Part shown: positions 7,172-15,358 of the stretch, in pieces
Position numbering within the stretch: position 1 is the stretch's first letter
Layout of the letters: each line of letters starts with the position of its first letter
Virus record (IMG/VR): IMGVR_UViG_3300042887_000373
Span: 1-40,862 of that record
DNA length: 40,862 bases
Strand: one strand, 5' to 3'
DNA from: a virus
Notes under the pieces: model-generated
Seen by the model: the letters and a program-made list of their open reading frames with translations, nothing else
Told to the model about the DNA's origin: nothing
Databases searched by the model: none
Program-made: the position numbers and the translations under genes

Positions 7172-8647
7172 ATGCAAGTACAATTTGTTGATGAAAAAGA
7201 TTTTGTAGAATACAAATTTAAAACTAAACCATACAAACATCAATTTGATGCTTTTATGATTAGTAAAGATAAAGAGAGTTATGCTCTTTTTATGGAACAA
7301 GGAACTGGTAAATCTAAAGTTATAATAGATAATATCGCTTATCTATTTCGTAAAGGAAGTATTGACACCGTTGTAATAGCAGCACCTAAAGGTGTATATC
7401 GTAACTGGATAGCTTCTGAATATGAAACTCATATGCCAGATGATGTGAAAGAATTTACAAGACTTCAGATATGGTCTCCCGCTGAAACTATTTCTAATAT
7501 AGATAATCTAGTTGAGTTTTTAAAAGAAAGTAATAAGTTAAGATTTTTTGTAGTTAATATAGAAGCTCTATCTACAGAGAAAGGAAAGAACTACGTTCAT
7601 AGATTATTAAATACAGGTAAATCATTTTTTGTAATAGATGAAAGTTCTAATATAAAGAATAGAACTGCAAGAAGAACTAAAAATTGTCATAAATTATATA
7701 AACTAGCAAAGTATAGAAGAATATTAACTGGAACTCCAGTGACCCAAGGTCCGTTAGACTTATGGTCTCAAATGCATTTTTTAGATCCATACATATTACA
7801 AAATAGTTTTTATGCTTATCGTAATACGTTTTGTGTAATTAGAAGAAGAAGATTAACTACTCATACTTTTGATGAAGTAGTAGGTTATCAAAGATTAGAA
7901 GAACTTCAAGAAATTTTAAAGCCATATAGTTTTAGAGTAACTAAGGAAGAGTGTTTAGATTTACCTCCTAAAGTAAAAGTAATAAGACATGTAGAAATGA
8001 CACCTGAACAAAAACGAATGTATGTGACTTTAAAAAAGAGAGCTATAGTAGAGCTTGAACGTGAAAAGATAGTGTCAGCACCTCTTATAATCACACGAAT
8101 TTTAAGATTACAGCAGATATTATGTGGTTTTATTAAATATGATAATGGAGTTGAAGAAGTAATAGAAGGTGAAAATCCTCGTATACAAGAACTATTAGAT
8201 GTTATTGAAGAGACACAAGGTAATATAATTATATGGGCTACTTATAGAAACTCAATTAAATTGATCCGTGATTCAATAGCTAAAGTATATGGAGCTAGTA
8301 AAGTTGCAACTTTCTTTGGTGATACTGAATCTGAAGAAAGACAAGAGATAGTTAAGAATTTTCAAAGTGGAGAAATAAGATTTTTCGTAGGTCAACCTAG
8401 AACAGGTGGTTATGGTATAACATTAACTAATGCTAAAACTGTAATTTACTTTAATAATACTTATGATATGGAAGTAAGACTACAATCTGAAGATAGAGCA
8501 CACCGAATAGGTCAAAAAGATAAAGTTACTTATATAGACTTCGTGTGTCCTAATACTTTAGATGAAAAAATTATTCAAGTATTAAATAATAAGAAAAAAC
8601 TAGCTGACGAAATAACTGGAGATAAGTGGAAGCAATTATTTGCTTAA
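7172..8647 (+). CDS. SNF2-type superfamily 2 helicase/ATPase
   Basis: The only plus-strand gene encodes a 491-residue SNF2-family ATPase. Motifs in order are motif I EQGTGKSK (residues 42-49), motif Ia APKGVYRNW, motif II DESS in place of DEAH (156-159), motif III LTGTP (185-189), motif V GGYGITLTNA and motif VI QSEDRAHRIGQ (438-448). No chromatin-reader or nuclease domain is fused, so it is a minimal double-RecA translocase. Such proteins occur in many marine and T4-like phages and may remodel protein-DNA complexes or assist replication and recombination. Its orientation, own promoter region and tail-to-tail four-base overlap with the lysis genes suggest independent timing. The ATG has no strong Shine-Dalgarno, only AGAAAG upstream. 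Confidence 0.9.
   Translation: MQVQFVDEKDFVEYKFKTKPYKHQFDAFMISKDKESYALFMEQGTGKSKVIIDNIAYLFRKGSIDTVVIAAPKGVYRNWIASEYETHMPDDVKEFTRLQIWSPAETISNIDNLVEFLKESNKLRFFVVNIEALSTEKGKNYVHRLLNTGKSFFVIDESSNIKNRTARRTKNCHKLYKLAKYRRILTGTPVTQGPLDLWSQMHFLDPYILQNSFYAYRNTFCVIRRRRLTTHTFDEVVGYQRLEELQEILKPYSFRVTKEECLDLPPKVKVIRHVEMTPEQKRMYVTLKKRAIVELEREKIVSAPLIITRILRLQQILCGFIKYDNGVEEVIEGENPRIQELLDVIEETQGNIIIWATYRNSIKLIRDSIAKVYGASKVATFFGDTESEERQEIVKNFQSGEIRFFVGQPRTGGYGITLTNAKTVIYFNNTYDMEVRLQSEDRAHRIGQKDKVTYIDFVCPNTLDEKIIQVLNNKKKLADEITGDKWKQLFA
8630..8645. terminator. Weak hairpin at the convergent junction
   Basis: AAGCAA, a TTAT loop and TTGCTT form a 6-bp stem spanning the stop of the SNF2 gene. T-rich sequence (AATTCTTAATTTC) follows on the plus strand. 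It sits where rightward and leftward transcription meet, so a weak terminator is plausible, but the stem is short. Confidence 0.3.
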
Positions 8648-8856
8648 TTCTTAATTTCTTTAATACGTTTAACTCCGTGTTTATCTACTTCTACAATAGC
8701 TTCGATTTGTTTACATTCCATTCGCAAAGTATTTGATGTACCATCACGTTCTACTTTACGTTTTTGTTCTAAACATTCCGCAAGATTAGCTTTAGGAGAA
8801 TAATTTTCTAACTTTCCATTAAGAAACATTAATAAAGCAAATATTATTTCACCCAT
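8644..8856 (-). CDS. Small membrane-anchored or secreted protein (70 aa)
   Basis: The product begins with a short hydrophobic segment, MGEIIFALLMFLNG, that could be a signal anchor. A charged region with two cysteines (LAECLEQ and MECKQI) follows. It is the last gene of the leftward lysis/tail transcription unit and starts with a one-base overlap of the upstream stop (TAATG). The Cys pair and N-terminal hydrophobic segment after holin and coiled-coil genes are compatible with a small periplasmic lysis accessory such as an outer spanin-like protein. No lipobox is evident, so that role is weakly supported. Otherwise it is a hypothetical protein. Confidence 0.6.
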   Translation of the reverse strand: MGEIIFALLMFLNGKLENYSPKANLAECLEQKRKVERDGTSNTLRMECKQIEAIVEVDKHGVKRIKEIKN

Positions 8857-9206
8857 TACTTACCTCGTAATGAATCTAATTCTTTTTCTAGTTTATCAAC
8901 TTTTTTTTCTAATTGAGCTATAAGAACTTTAGTGTGCACATTTTCTTCTAATTGTTTAGAATGTTTATCAATTGATTTAGCTTGATACTCAATCAACATA
9001 TACATCTCCTGGTTCTTAGGAGTTTGTTCAGCTTTTTTAAGTAAGTCTTGTGACATTAACTTTTCATTAGTTTCAATTCTATTTAATCTTTCAACAATTC
9101 CAAAATAAGTCCATACCGCTACAACGATAGCAGATACAATAGCTACTATATTTTTAATAGGTAAAGATACTTGTGTTTGATCACTTACTTTAAACTCGCT
9201 ACTCAT
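8856..9206 (-). CDS. Membrane-anchored coiled-coil protein, possible inner-spanin-like lysis accessory
   Basis: The 116-residue product has one transmembrane segment (about residues 18-37, KNIVAIVSAIVVAVWTYFGI). A long polar, Lys/Glu-rich coiled-coil region fills the rest, ending in heptad-like LEKKVDKLEKELDSL. One N-terminal membrane anchor followed by a periplasmic coiled coil is the layout of Rz-type inner spanins, and the gene lies beside a holin and a lysozyme. The membrane span is however 17 residues in, with an N-terminal cytoplasmic stretch. A related alternative is an XhlA- or Gp17-like membrane protein of unknown use. The TAATG junction with the next gene suggests coupling. Confidence 0.6.
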   Translation of the reverse strand: MSSEFKVSDQTQVSLPIKNIVAIVSAIVVAVWTYFGIVERLNRIETNEKLMSQDLLKKAEQTPKNQEMYMLIEYQAKSIDKHSKQLEENVHTKVLIAQLEKKVDKLEKELDSLRGK

Positions 9207-9208
9207 AA

Positions 9209-9619
9209 TTATTCTTTAGGTTTATTTGCCATAGTTCTAGCAACTGATTCAGCTGATCGTCCTACAACATAACCTCCTAAACCTATTTGGAGTAAAGTCC
9301 AAACATCACCGGGAAGATCAATAGTAATAGCTGCTCCGAAAAAAAACTTAACTATTGGACCAAATATATAATTCCATACTAAAATAAATATAAGTACATA
9401 CATAAGTAATGGTCTCCATGATGATGCAAACCAACCTGCTTTAGCTTCAGCTTCTATAATTTTAGCAGCTGCCTGTAATTCTTGTGTATTAGATTGTAAT
9501 AACTGTGTTTGTAAATCAGCTTTTAATTTAGCTTGTAAATCTTTATCAGGTACAGATTTTTCTATTGTTGAAAATAATATTTTAGCTAATGGTGCTACTG
9601 CTCCTAACATTTGTAACAT
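9209..9619 (-). CDS. Holin of the 3TM family
   Basis: This 136-residue protein matches the layout of the 3TM holin family first noted in gene transfer agent release. It has an N-terminal helix, a Gln/Lys-rich linker and the phrase EAEAKAGWFASSWRPLLMY. Two hydrophobic spans (LMYVLIFILVWNYIFG and the region through KFFFGAAITI) follow, and it ends in the signature GLGGYVVGRSAES. It would form inner-membrane lesions that release the lysozyme. I chose ATG 9617-9619, which overlaps the lysozyme stop as TAATG. An in-frame ATG at 9628 would add three residues. Confidence 0.85.
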   Translation of the reverse strand: MLQMLGAVAPLAKILFSTIEKSVPDKDLQAKLKADLQTQLLQSNTQELQAAAKIIEAEAKAGWFASSWRPLLMYVLIFILVWNYIFGPIVKFFFGAAITIDLPGDVWTLLQIGLGGYVVGRSAESVARTMANKPKE

Positions 9620-10053
9620 TATGCACAACTCCTTATTGTATTTGATAATTCTTCACAACGTTTTGGTGTTTGTTTATACCAATTTGAATCTAACATTTGA
9701 TTTGCTGCTTCATTATAGTCTTGATTATTTAAAGCTTCAAAAAACTTTTTAAATTTACTTACACCAGTTTTTCCTAATTGAAATACCATTTCTATTATTA
9801 CTCCTTTTACTGTAGCTAAGACTAAACCTAAACTAGAAGTTAATTCATTAGCTCCTTCTACAGCTTTATTAAAATCTTTATTAAATACTTCTTCTAGTTC
9901 TTCTATACTATATTCTATTCCTTCTTGAAAGTTGTCTTTTTCTGTAACTAAATGACCATAGCCAATAGTGGCTTTTCCTAAAGAATCAAGATACATTTTA
10001 GGCACAAAGCCTTCATGTTTTTTTATGCGTGCTTTAATTTCTTCGTAGTCCAT
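9619..10053 (-). CDS. Endolysin, T4-type lysozyme (GH24 muramidase)
   Basis: The 144-residue product carries the GH24 catalytic arrangement: Glu14 in KKHEGF, Asp23 in YLDSLG and Thr29 in ATIGYGH. These equal the Glu-Asp-Thr triad of T4 lysozyme. The C-terminal half has helices with EMVFQLGKTGVSKFKKFF and ends with WYKQTPKRCEELS, also typical. It would cleave the MurNAc-GlcNAc bonds of peptidoglycan. No signal peptide is present, so export depends on the adjacent holin. The 5' end overlaps the nuclease gene by 31 bases. Length is slightly shorter than T4 lysozyme (164). Confidence 0.93.
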   Translation of the reverse strand: MDYEEIKARIKKHEGFVPKMYLDSLGKATIGYGHLVTEKDNFQEGIEYSIEELEEVFNKDFNKAVEGANELTSSLGLVLATVKGVIIEMVFQLGKTGVSKFKKFFEALNNQDYNEAANQMLDSNWYKQTPKRCEELSNTIRSCA

Positions 10054-10349
10054 AATAATCTTTTTTGGACTATTCTACACTTTTTTGTCTTTAAATCTAC
10101 TTTTAAAATAAAAATTTTTTTATTATTTACTCTTGCCATTCTTCCTATTTCAGTTCCTGATTTTTTTCCCGATTTTCTTCTTGAAACTATTTTAACATCT
10201 ATAAGTATCGTTTCTAAAGTTTTAGGATCCACGGCTACTAAATCTATAGCCGATTGAGTTTGACACCCTTTATATACAAAGTAATTTTGTTCTTGAAGCC
10301 AACAGATTGCTATATTTTCGCAGTAACAACCGATATTTTTTTTTATCAT
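10023..10349 (-). CDS. PD-(D/E)XK-type nuclease, possible Holliday-junction or intron-type endonuclease fold
   Basis: The 108-residue protein shows the small PD-(D/E)XK nuclease layout. It has an N-terminal helix with Glu11 (CENIAICWLQEQNY), a strand, then Asp36 in SAIDLVAVDP and DVK at 51-53 in place of the usual ExK. The tail is Lys/Arg rich. The pattern resembles the PD-D/E-xK endonuclease family that includes group I intron nucleases and HJ resolvase-like proteins. It lies inside the lysis region, overlapping the lysozyme by 31 bases and starting in an ATGA overlap with the gene before. Its place among late genes suggests junction cleavage or DNA processing at packaging, which is inference. 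Confidence 0.62.
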   Translation of the reverse strand: MIKKNIGCYCENIAICWLQEQNYFVYKGCQTQSAIDLVAVDPKTLETILIDVKIVSRRKSGKKSGTEIGRMARVNNKKIFILKVDLKTKKCRIVQKRLLWTTKKLKHA

Positions 10350-10570
10350 TTATTTAATAACATTATAACTAAAGAAGTTAATCCTACGATTATTCCTCCA
10401 GCTGATGTTATTAAAATATATTCTAAACGTTTGATTCTAAAACAAATATTATCTATCTTCTCATGCGTTTCTTTTTGCATGATACGACATAATTTTTCAT
10501 GATTATCAATTCTTATAGTAGCTATATCTGCTTTATTATAAACTGATCTTTTTCTTTTATTTATTTTCAT
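10346..10570 (-). CDS. Small C-terminally anchored membrane protein (XhlA-like)
   Basis: The 74-residue product has a basic N-terminus, an amphipathic helical middle (KLCRIMQKETHEKIDNICFRI) and one C-terminal membrane span, ILITSAGGIIVGLTSLVIML. This layout resembles hemolysin XhlA-type phage membrane proteins that help holin function. It is linked by ATGA overlaps to the giant upstream gene and to the nuclease after it. A lysis accessory role is likely from position but unproven. Confidence 0.6.
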   Translation of the reverse strand: MKINKRKRSVYNKADIATIRIDNHEKLCRIMQKETHEKIDNICFRIKRLEYILITSAGGIIVGLTSLVIMLLNK

Positions 10571-13500
10571 TTTGCTTCTTTTCTTAATTGTTTTATTTTT
10601 TCAAATTCAGGTTCTTTATATTTAAGTTTACCTTCTGAACTAAAAACATATTTTGCTCCTTTTAATGTTCCATCAATAACTCCACTTATAGCTTTTCCTA
10701 ATAATTTTTGTACTCCTTTAGATACCGCTTCTGGTGGTTGTATTATATAAGGTTGACCTGCTCTTTTATTAGAAGTTCCAATCATAGGATCTACTGTTCC
10801 TTCTTCAAAATATTTATCAATTAATATAGGAGTAAGTCCCATAGCTTTTCTAGTTTGATATTTTTCTGGAATTATTTTAGTAGAAATTTCTTTAAATTTT
10901 TCAGCTCCTCTTTCAATTTTTTCTCCAGCTTGAATAAGTCTAGTTCTACCAGCAACTTCTTTTACAACTTGTCCTAATTTAGATTGATCTAAACTAGCTG
11001 TTAATTTAGACATAAAAGTAGATTGTTGTGCTGGACTTAAATCATCAAGCCATTTAGGATAATTTCCGCCAATAAATTGTTTTTTAACTTGTTCTATAAA
11101 ATCTTTATAATTTAAAACTTTATCTAATTGTTTTCCAGATCCATCTATAGAATCATAAATTCTTCCTAATCTATTAATAACTAATCTATTATGATTTAAA
11201 GGACCATAAATCATATCTACAAATAATCCAGCTTTATTAGCAGCTCCCGTTAATCCTTCTCCTGTAGCCATTCTTTCTGGCTGTTGTAATAAAGTTAAAG
11301 CTTTACCTAAATCTCTATGAACATCATAAAATTCTTTACCCATAAATTTTTCTATGATTCCTTTATTATCTTTTAAATATTGTAATAATCTAACTCCATC
11401 AAAAGCTTCATATTGACCAAATCTACCTTTAGTTTTACCATACATATTTTCTAAAAAAGCAGTTTGAACATCTTTATAATATTCAGATCCAAAAGCTTTT
11501 TTTAAAACATTAACATCTGTAGTAGCTCCTTTTTGTATAATAGCTTCTACTATTTTATCTGGTGTATAGTTTTTAATATCTAATCCAAGACCAGGAAGAA
11601 CTCTACTTCCATTCTTAACTAAATCAACTTTTTCAGCAACATATTTTTCTACTTGTTGTTGAGCAAAACCAGGTCCTTTTTTAAATTGATTAAATAAATC
11701 ATCTCCTAAAATATTTTTAAAATTACTTCCATATTTTTCCATGAATTCACCATGAGTCATTTTAGCTGCTCCAGCTTCTCCAGAACCTTTAACTACTGTA
11801 TCATGGTAAAATTTAAATAAAGAAGATTTAAATTTATCTTTATTTGTAAAATTTTCATTTCTTAATATATCTCCTAGTGCTTTAGAATTAGCTCTAGCAT
11901 TAATATTATCACCCATAATATTAGTAAATATTTTTTCAGATTGTAAATTTGCTGATCTTATAACAGCGGGTGTAGCTCTACTTCCAATAACACTTGCTAT
12001 ATCTTGAAGAGAACTATTTTTAAATCCAAAATCTAATTGAGTCCATTCATCTGATAGATTTTTTAATAATTCATTTCCAGGTTTATTTTCAACTGTTGCA
12101 ATAGCATCTTTAATATTAGTTTTTAATAATCTTACACCACCTAGTAATTTAGGATTTTCTAAATTTTGTTGTTCTAAATTTCTTAAAATACTTAAAGTTC
12201 TTTTTGCATCACCATAAGTTAAATTTTGTAAAAAATCTTTATTAGAAAAAGATTTTTGTAAATCTTTTAATATATTAAAAGTTTGTTGATATTCAGGTGT
12301 TTTAAATAATTCTTTTTGTCTATTAGTAGAAGCAATAATTTTATTTTCAGCTTCTATAGCAAGTTTTTCAGCATCAGTTGCATTTTTAGGAATACTTTTT
12401 AATGATTGAATTTCAAATTTTTTAGGTTCATCAAATTTACCTTCTGATAATATTTTTCTCCATGTCTTTAAATTATCTTTTGATAAGTCTAATTCTACTC
12501 TAGTTATCTCTGGATTTTTTTTAGAAAAGTTAGTTATTTGAGTATTTAATGTACTCATTCTTTCTCTAACTTGTTCTATTAATTTAGATGTGTAAAATCC
12601 AAAATCATCTAAAGAAGTTTGACTAGGACTAAAATTTAAATTTTTAAATTCTTTATCTCTCAATAGTTGATTAGCAGCAACACTTTTATCTGCAGTTGCT
12701 TGTTCTCCTATTACTATAGTTTCAGCTTGATTTTTTATTCTATCTTTAGCTTTACTAACTCCTTGTTCAGTAAAATTATTAATTCCAGTTAATTCAGAAG
12801 TAACTTTATTTTCTACGTCTTTTGCAATGACTTCATTTTTTCCTAATAACTCACCAATTTTTTCTCTCTCTTGAGCTGATAAATTTTGAAATACTTTACT
12901 TTGAGGTATAGCTTTTTGAATATTAACAGCAAGATATTGATCAATTTGTTCTTCAGGAATTCCAGCATCAAGTAATTTTTTTCTAGCAGCAGCAACTGTA
13001 TCTAATAATTCTTTATTAAAAATAGCTTCAACTCCTTTTTCTTTAACTTCTTTTTCTAAACCAACTATAGTATTAGTTAAATGTTTAGATAAATATTCTT
13101 CTCCTGATCCAAGAACATCAAATCTTCGTGAGTAATAAACTAAATATGGAACTACTTTTTGAAAAGCACCCATAGTAAGTCCTGATACTGCTCCTTTTTT
13201 TAAAGATTGTTTAATAGCAAGTTCCATAAATTGTTCATCACTTAAATCGGGTTGAAGTCCAAAAGCTTTTCTACCAGCCATTAATTTTATAAATTCTCCA
13301 GAAGCTTCTCCTATTCCAGCTCCTGCAGCTGTTCCTAAAATTGGAGATATTGTGCTTCCAGCTATTGCAGCTGATGTAGATAAAGTAAAAGGAATAGCAT
13401 CACCTGATATAGAAGGAACATCACCTAAATCAGGTCCTTCTTTATTTACTGTACGAAAATAATTATCTCCTCCTAATTCTTTAGGAATTTTATAAATTAA

Positions 13501-14034
13501 AGCATCACTTTTTAATCCATCATATCCAACATCAGCAATCTGTACTTTAATATTATCTTTATATTTTTCAATTTCTTCTTTAGGAAATTTTTTAGATAAA
13601 TCATCTATAATTAATTTTTTAGTATTAGGTATTAAAAATTGAGGTTCTGAAAATCCAAAACTTAAAGCAGCTCTATCTCCTGCTGATAAACCCTTATCAG
13701 TTCTTATTCCTCTTGCTTTTACTTGATCCCAATAACTAGGAGCTAAATTAGTCATTACACTTGTATCAGGATCTACAATACCTTGCGAATCACTATATAA
13801 TGATTTATTTCCTTCTTCTAATTTTTTTAAAGTATCTACTCCTAATTTTTTATCAAAACCATCTAAATTATTTGAATCATCAGTTATAGTTCTAAGTCCT
13901 TGAGATTTTAATTCAAATATAGTTTGAGGTGTTTTTTTACCTTTAATTAAATCTTGAGCATCTTGAACTGAGTATCCACCTTCTCCTACAAGTCTTTCTA
14001 TAGTAGAAACCTCTTCTTGAGTAAATTCAGCCAT
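10567..14034 (-). CDS. Very large internal virion / DNA ejection protein (1155 aa), probable
   Basis: This is the longest gene in the window. The product is mostly helical, with long Lys/Glu/Asn-rich coiled-coil stretches between about residues 300 and 700. An Ala/Gly-rich hydrophobic segment lies at residues 214-245 (SAAIAGSTISPILGTAAGAG), with small-residue spacing like a membrane-inserting glycine zipper. No enzymatic motif is seen. Size, composition and its place after the tail genes and before the lysis genes match the inner core or ejection proteins of podoviruses, which leave the capsid and help DNA cross the envelope. I cannot exclude another large structural role. Confidence 0.6.
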   Translation of the reverse strand: MAEFTQEEVSTIERLVGEGGYSVQDAQDLIKGKKTPQTIFELKSQGLRTITDDSNNLDGFDKKLGVDTLKKLEEGNKSLYSDSQGIVDPDTSVMTNLAPSYWDQVKARGIRTDKGLSAGDRAALSFGFSEPQFLIPNTKKLIIDDLSKKFPKEEIEKYKDNIKVQIADVGYDGLKSDALIYKIPKELGGDNYFRTVNKEGPDLGDVPSISGDAIPFTLSTSAAIAGSTISPILGTAAGAGIGEASGEFIKLMAGRKAFGLQPDLSDEQFMELAIKQSLKKGAVSGLTMGAFQKVVPYLVYYSRRFDVLGSGEEYLSKHLTNTIVGLEKEVKEKGVEAIFNKELLDTVAAARKKLLDAGIPEEQIDQYLAVNIQKAIPQSKVFQNLSAQEREKIGELLGKNEVIAKDVENKVTSELTGINNFTEQGVSKAKDRIKNQAETIVIGEQATADKSVAANQLLRDKEFKNLNFSPSQTSLDDFGFYTSKLIEQVRERMSTLNTQITNFSKKNPEITRVELDLSKDNLKTWRKILSEGKFDEPKKFEIQSLKSIPKNATDAEKLAIEAENKIIASTNRQKELFKTPEYQQTFNILKDLQKSFSNKDFLQNLTYGDAKRTLSILRNLEQQNLENPKLLGGVRLLKTNIKDAIATVENKPGNELLKNLSDEWTQLDFGFKNSSLQDIASVIGSRATPAVIRSANLQSEKIFTNIMGDNINARANSKALGDILRNENFTNKDKFKSSLFKFYHDTVVKGSGEAGAAKMTHGEFMEKYGSNFKNILGDDLFNQFKKGPGFAQQQVEKYVAEKVDLVKNGSRVLPGLGLDIKNYTPDKIVEAIIQKGATTDVNVLKKAFGSEYYKDVQTAFLENMYGKTKGRFGQYEAFDGVRLLQYLKDNKGIIEKFMGKEFYDVHRDLGKALTLLQQPERMATGEGLTGAANKAGLFVDMIYGPLNHNRLVINRLGRIYDSIDGSGKQLDKVLNYKDFIEQVKKQFIGGNYPKWLDDLSPAQQSTFMSKLTASLDQSKLGQVVKEVAGRTRLIQAGEKIERGAEKFKEISTKIIPEKYQTRKAMGLTPILIDKYFEEGTVDPMIGTSNKRAGQPYIIQPPEAVSKGVQKLLGKAISGVIDGTLKGAKYVFSSEGKLKYKEPEFEKIKQLRKEAK

Positions 14035-14035
14035 T

Positions 14036-15358
14036 TTATTTTACCGGTTTTCTACTTTGATTAAATTCTTTTAAAATTTGATCTCCTATTTGTTTTTGCT
14101 GAATTACATCTTTTTCTCTAGTTTCTCTTATAGAAGAATATAAATTAATATCTTTATCTTTAGGAATTGTTGGAGCTATTTGAGAATAATATTTAGCTGT
14201 AGATAATTGAAAATTAGTAGCTTGTTTAGGATCACTTATACCATATAGTTTTTTAAGTGTTTCTGGATTGGCTAATTTTTCATTTTGTTCTTTTAATTGA
14301 GATTCAACTATTTTTCTAGCATCAAGTTTAGCTTGAAGATTTCCTGGATCTTTTTTAATAAGATCAAAATATGTTTTAGCATTTAAATCTGCAAATTCAT
14401 CAGTAGCTTTTTGAGAAGCTATTAATCTTGTTAAAGCTTCTCCAGTTAATCTTCCACTACCAAACCCTTTAAATAATTGTTCTAAATCTTTTTCTGATAC
14501 TGGATATAAATTTTTAGCATATCCAATTGCCGCCTGAGTTGTAAGAGAATTTAATTCTTGTTGAAACGTAACTTGATCTTGAAGGCTCATTCTATTAATA
14601 TCTTTACCAGTATAATCAGTTAGTAATTTTTCATATCTATTTTTATCTTCTGGTTTTAAATAAAGTAAAACTTCTTTCACTGGAAGTAGAGCATCTTCAA
14701 CAAGTCCTGTTGGAAGTGTTTGACCCTTAGTTGCTGCAGCTTGCATTAAATTAAATCTTTGTTCTAATACATTTTTTGATCCTAATCTTATATCTTCTGT
14801 TTTTTGAAAATTTTCAATATCTTTTTCCATAGCTTTTTCAGCTGGAGAAGCATACATTCTATTAGGACCTTGTTTTGCTTTCATAAGAGCAGCTGTAGCT
14901 TTTATATCTTCTATATCTAATTTTCTTGTTTTTTGTCTTTGAGCTACATCTTCAGAAATTACATCAGTTACGTTTTTAGCGATTTGTCCTAATGGACTTC
15001 TAGCTTCAGTTAATGGTTTATAACGAGAAGCTTCGTCTATAGTTTTTAAAGATAACATAAGAGCAAATCTTCTCTTAGGATCATTATAAGTTTCTTCTAT
15101 TTTATTAGGAAATTCAGTTGCAAAATTCTTTAAAGATTTACCTACATAACTTCCAAAATCTGAAAGAGTTCCAGTTAATCCTTTATTCTCTTCAGTTTTA
15201 TTTCTTTCAACAGCTGCTTGTGTTTCTTGATCAGCTTGAACTTGTGATCTTAAAGCATCTTCACCTGTTAATACTGTACCTTCTTGAATATTAGAAGTTG
15301 GAATAGTATTGGATAATGAATCACCTGTATATACTTCAATTTTTTTATCTTCTTCCAT
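14036..15358 (-). CDS. Probable internal virion protein (440 aa)
   Basis: The 440-residue product is largely helical and rich in Lys, Glu, Gln and Ala. It begins with a polar region (MEEDKKIEVYTGDSLSNT) and contains long coiled-coil-like stretches, for example around FQKTEDIRLGSKNVLEQRFN. No signal peptide, membrane span or enzymatic motif is seen. It lies one base downstream of the S74-containing structural gene and one base upstream of the 1155-residue protein. It is therefore probably co-translated with them as a second ejection or core component. The family is not recognised. Confidence 0.55.
   Translation of the reverse strand: MEEDKKIEVYTGDSLSNTIPTSNIQEGTVLTGEDALRSQVQADQETQAAVERNKTEENKGLTGTLSDFGSYVGKSLKNFATEFPNKIEETYNDPKRRFALMLSLKTIDEASRYKPLTEARSPLGQIAKNVTDVISEDVAQRQKTRKLDIEDIKATAALMKAKQGPNRMYASPAEKAMEKDIENFQKTEDIRLGSKNVLEQRFNLMQAAATKGQTLPTGLVEDALLPVKEVLLYLKPEDKNRYEKLLTDYTGKDINRMSLQDQVTFQQELNSLTTQAAIGYAKNLYPVSEKDLEQLFKGFGSGRLTGEALTRLIASQKATDEFADLNAKTYFDLIKKDPGNLQAKLDARKIVESQLKEQNEKLANPETLKKLYGISDPKQATNFQLSTAKYYSQIAPTIPKDKDINLYSSIRETREKDVIQQKQIGDQILKEFNQSRKPVK

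Noticed and set aside
8630-8645. A strong bidirectional terminator at the convergent junction.
   Set aside because: The stem is only six base pairs, so I list it only as a weak hairpin.
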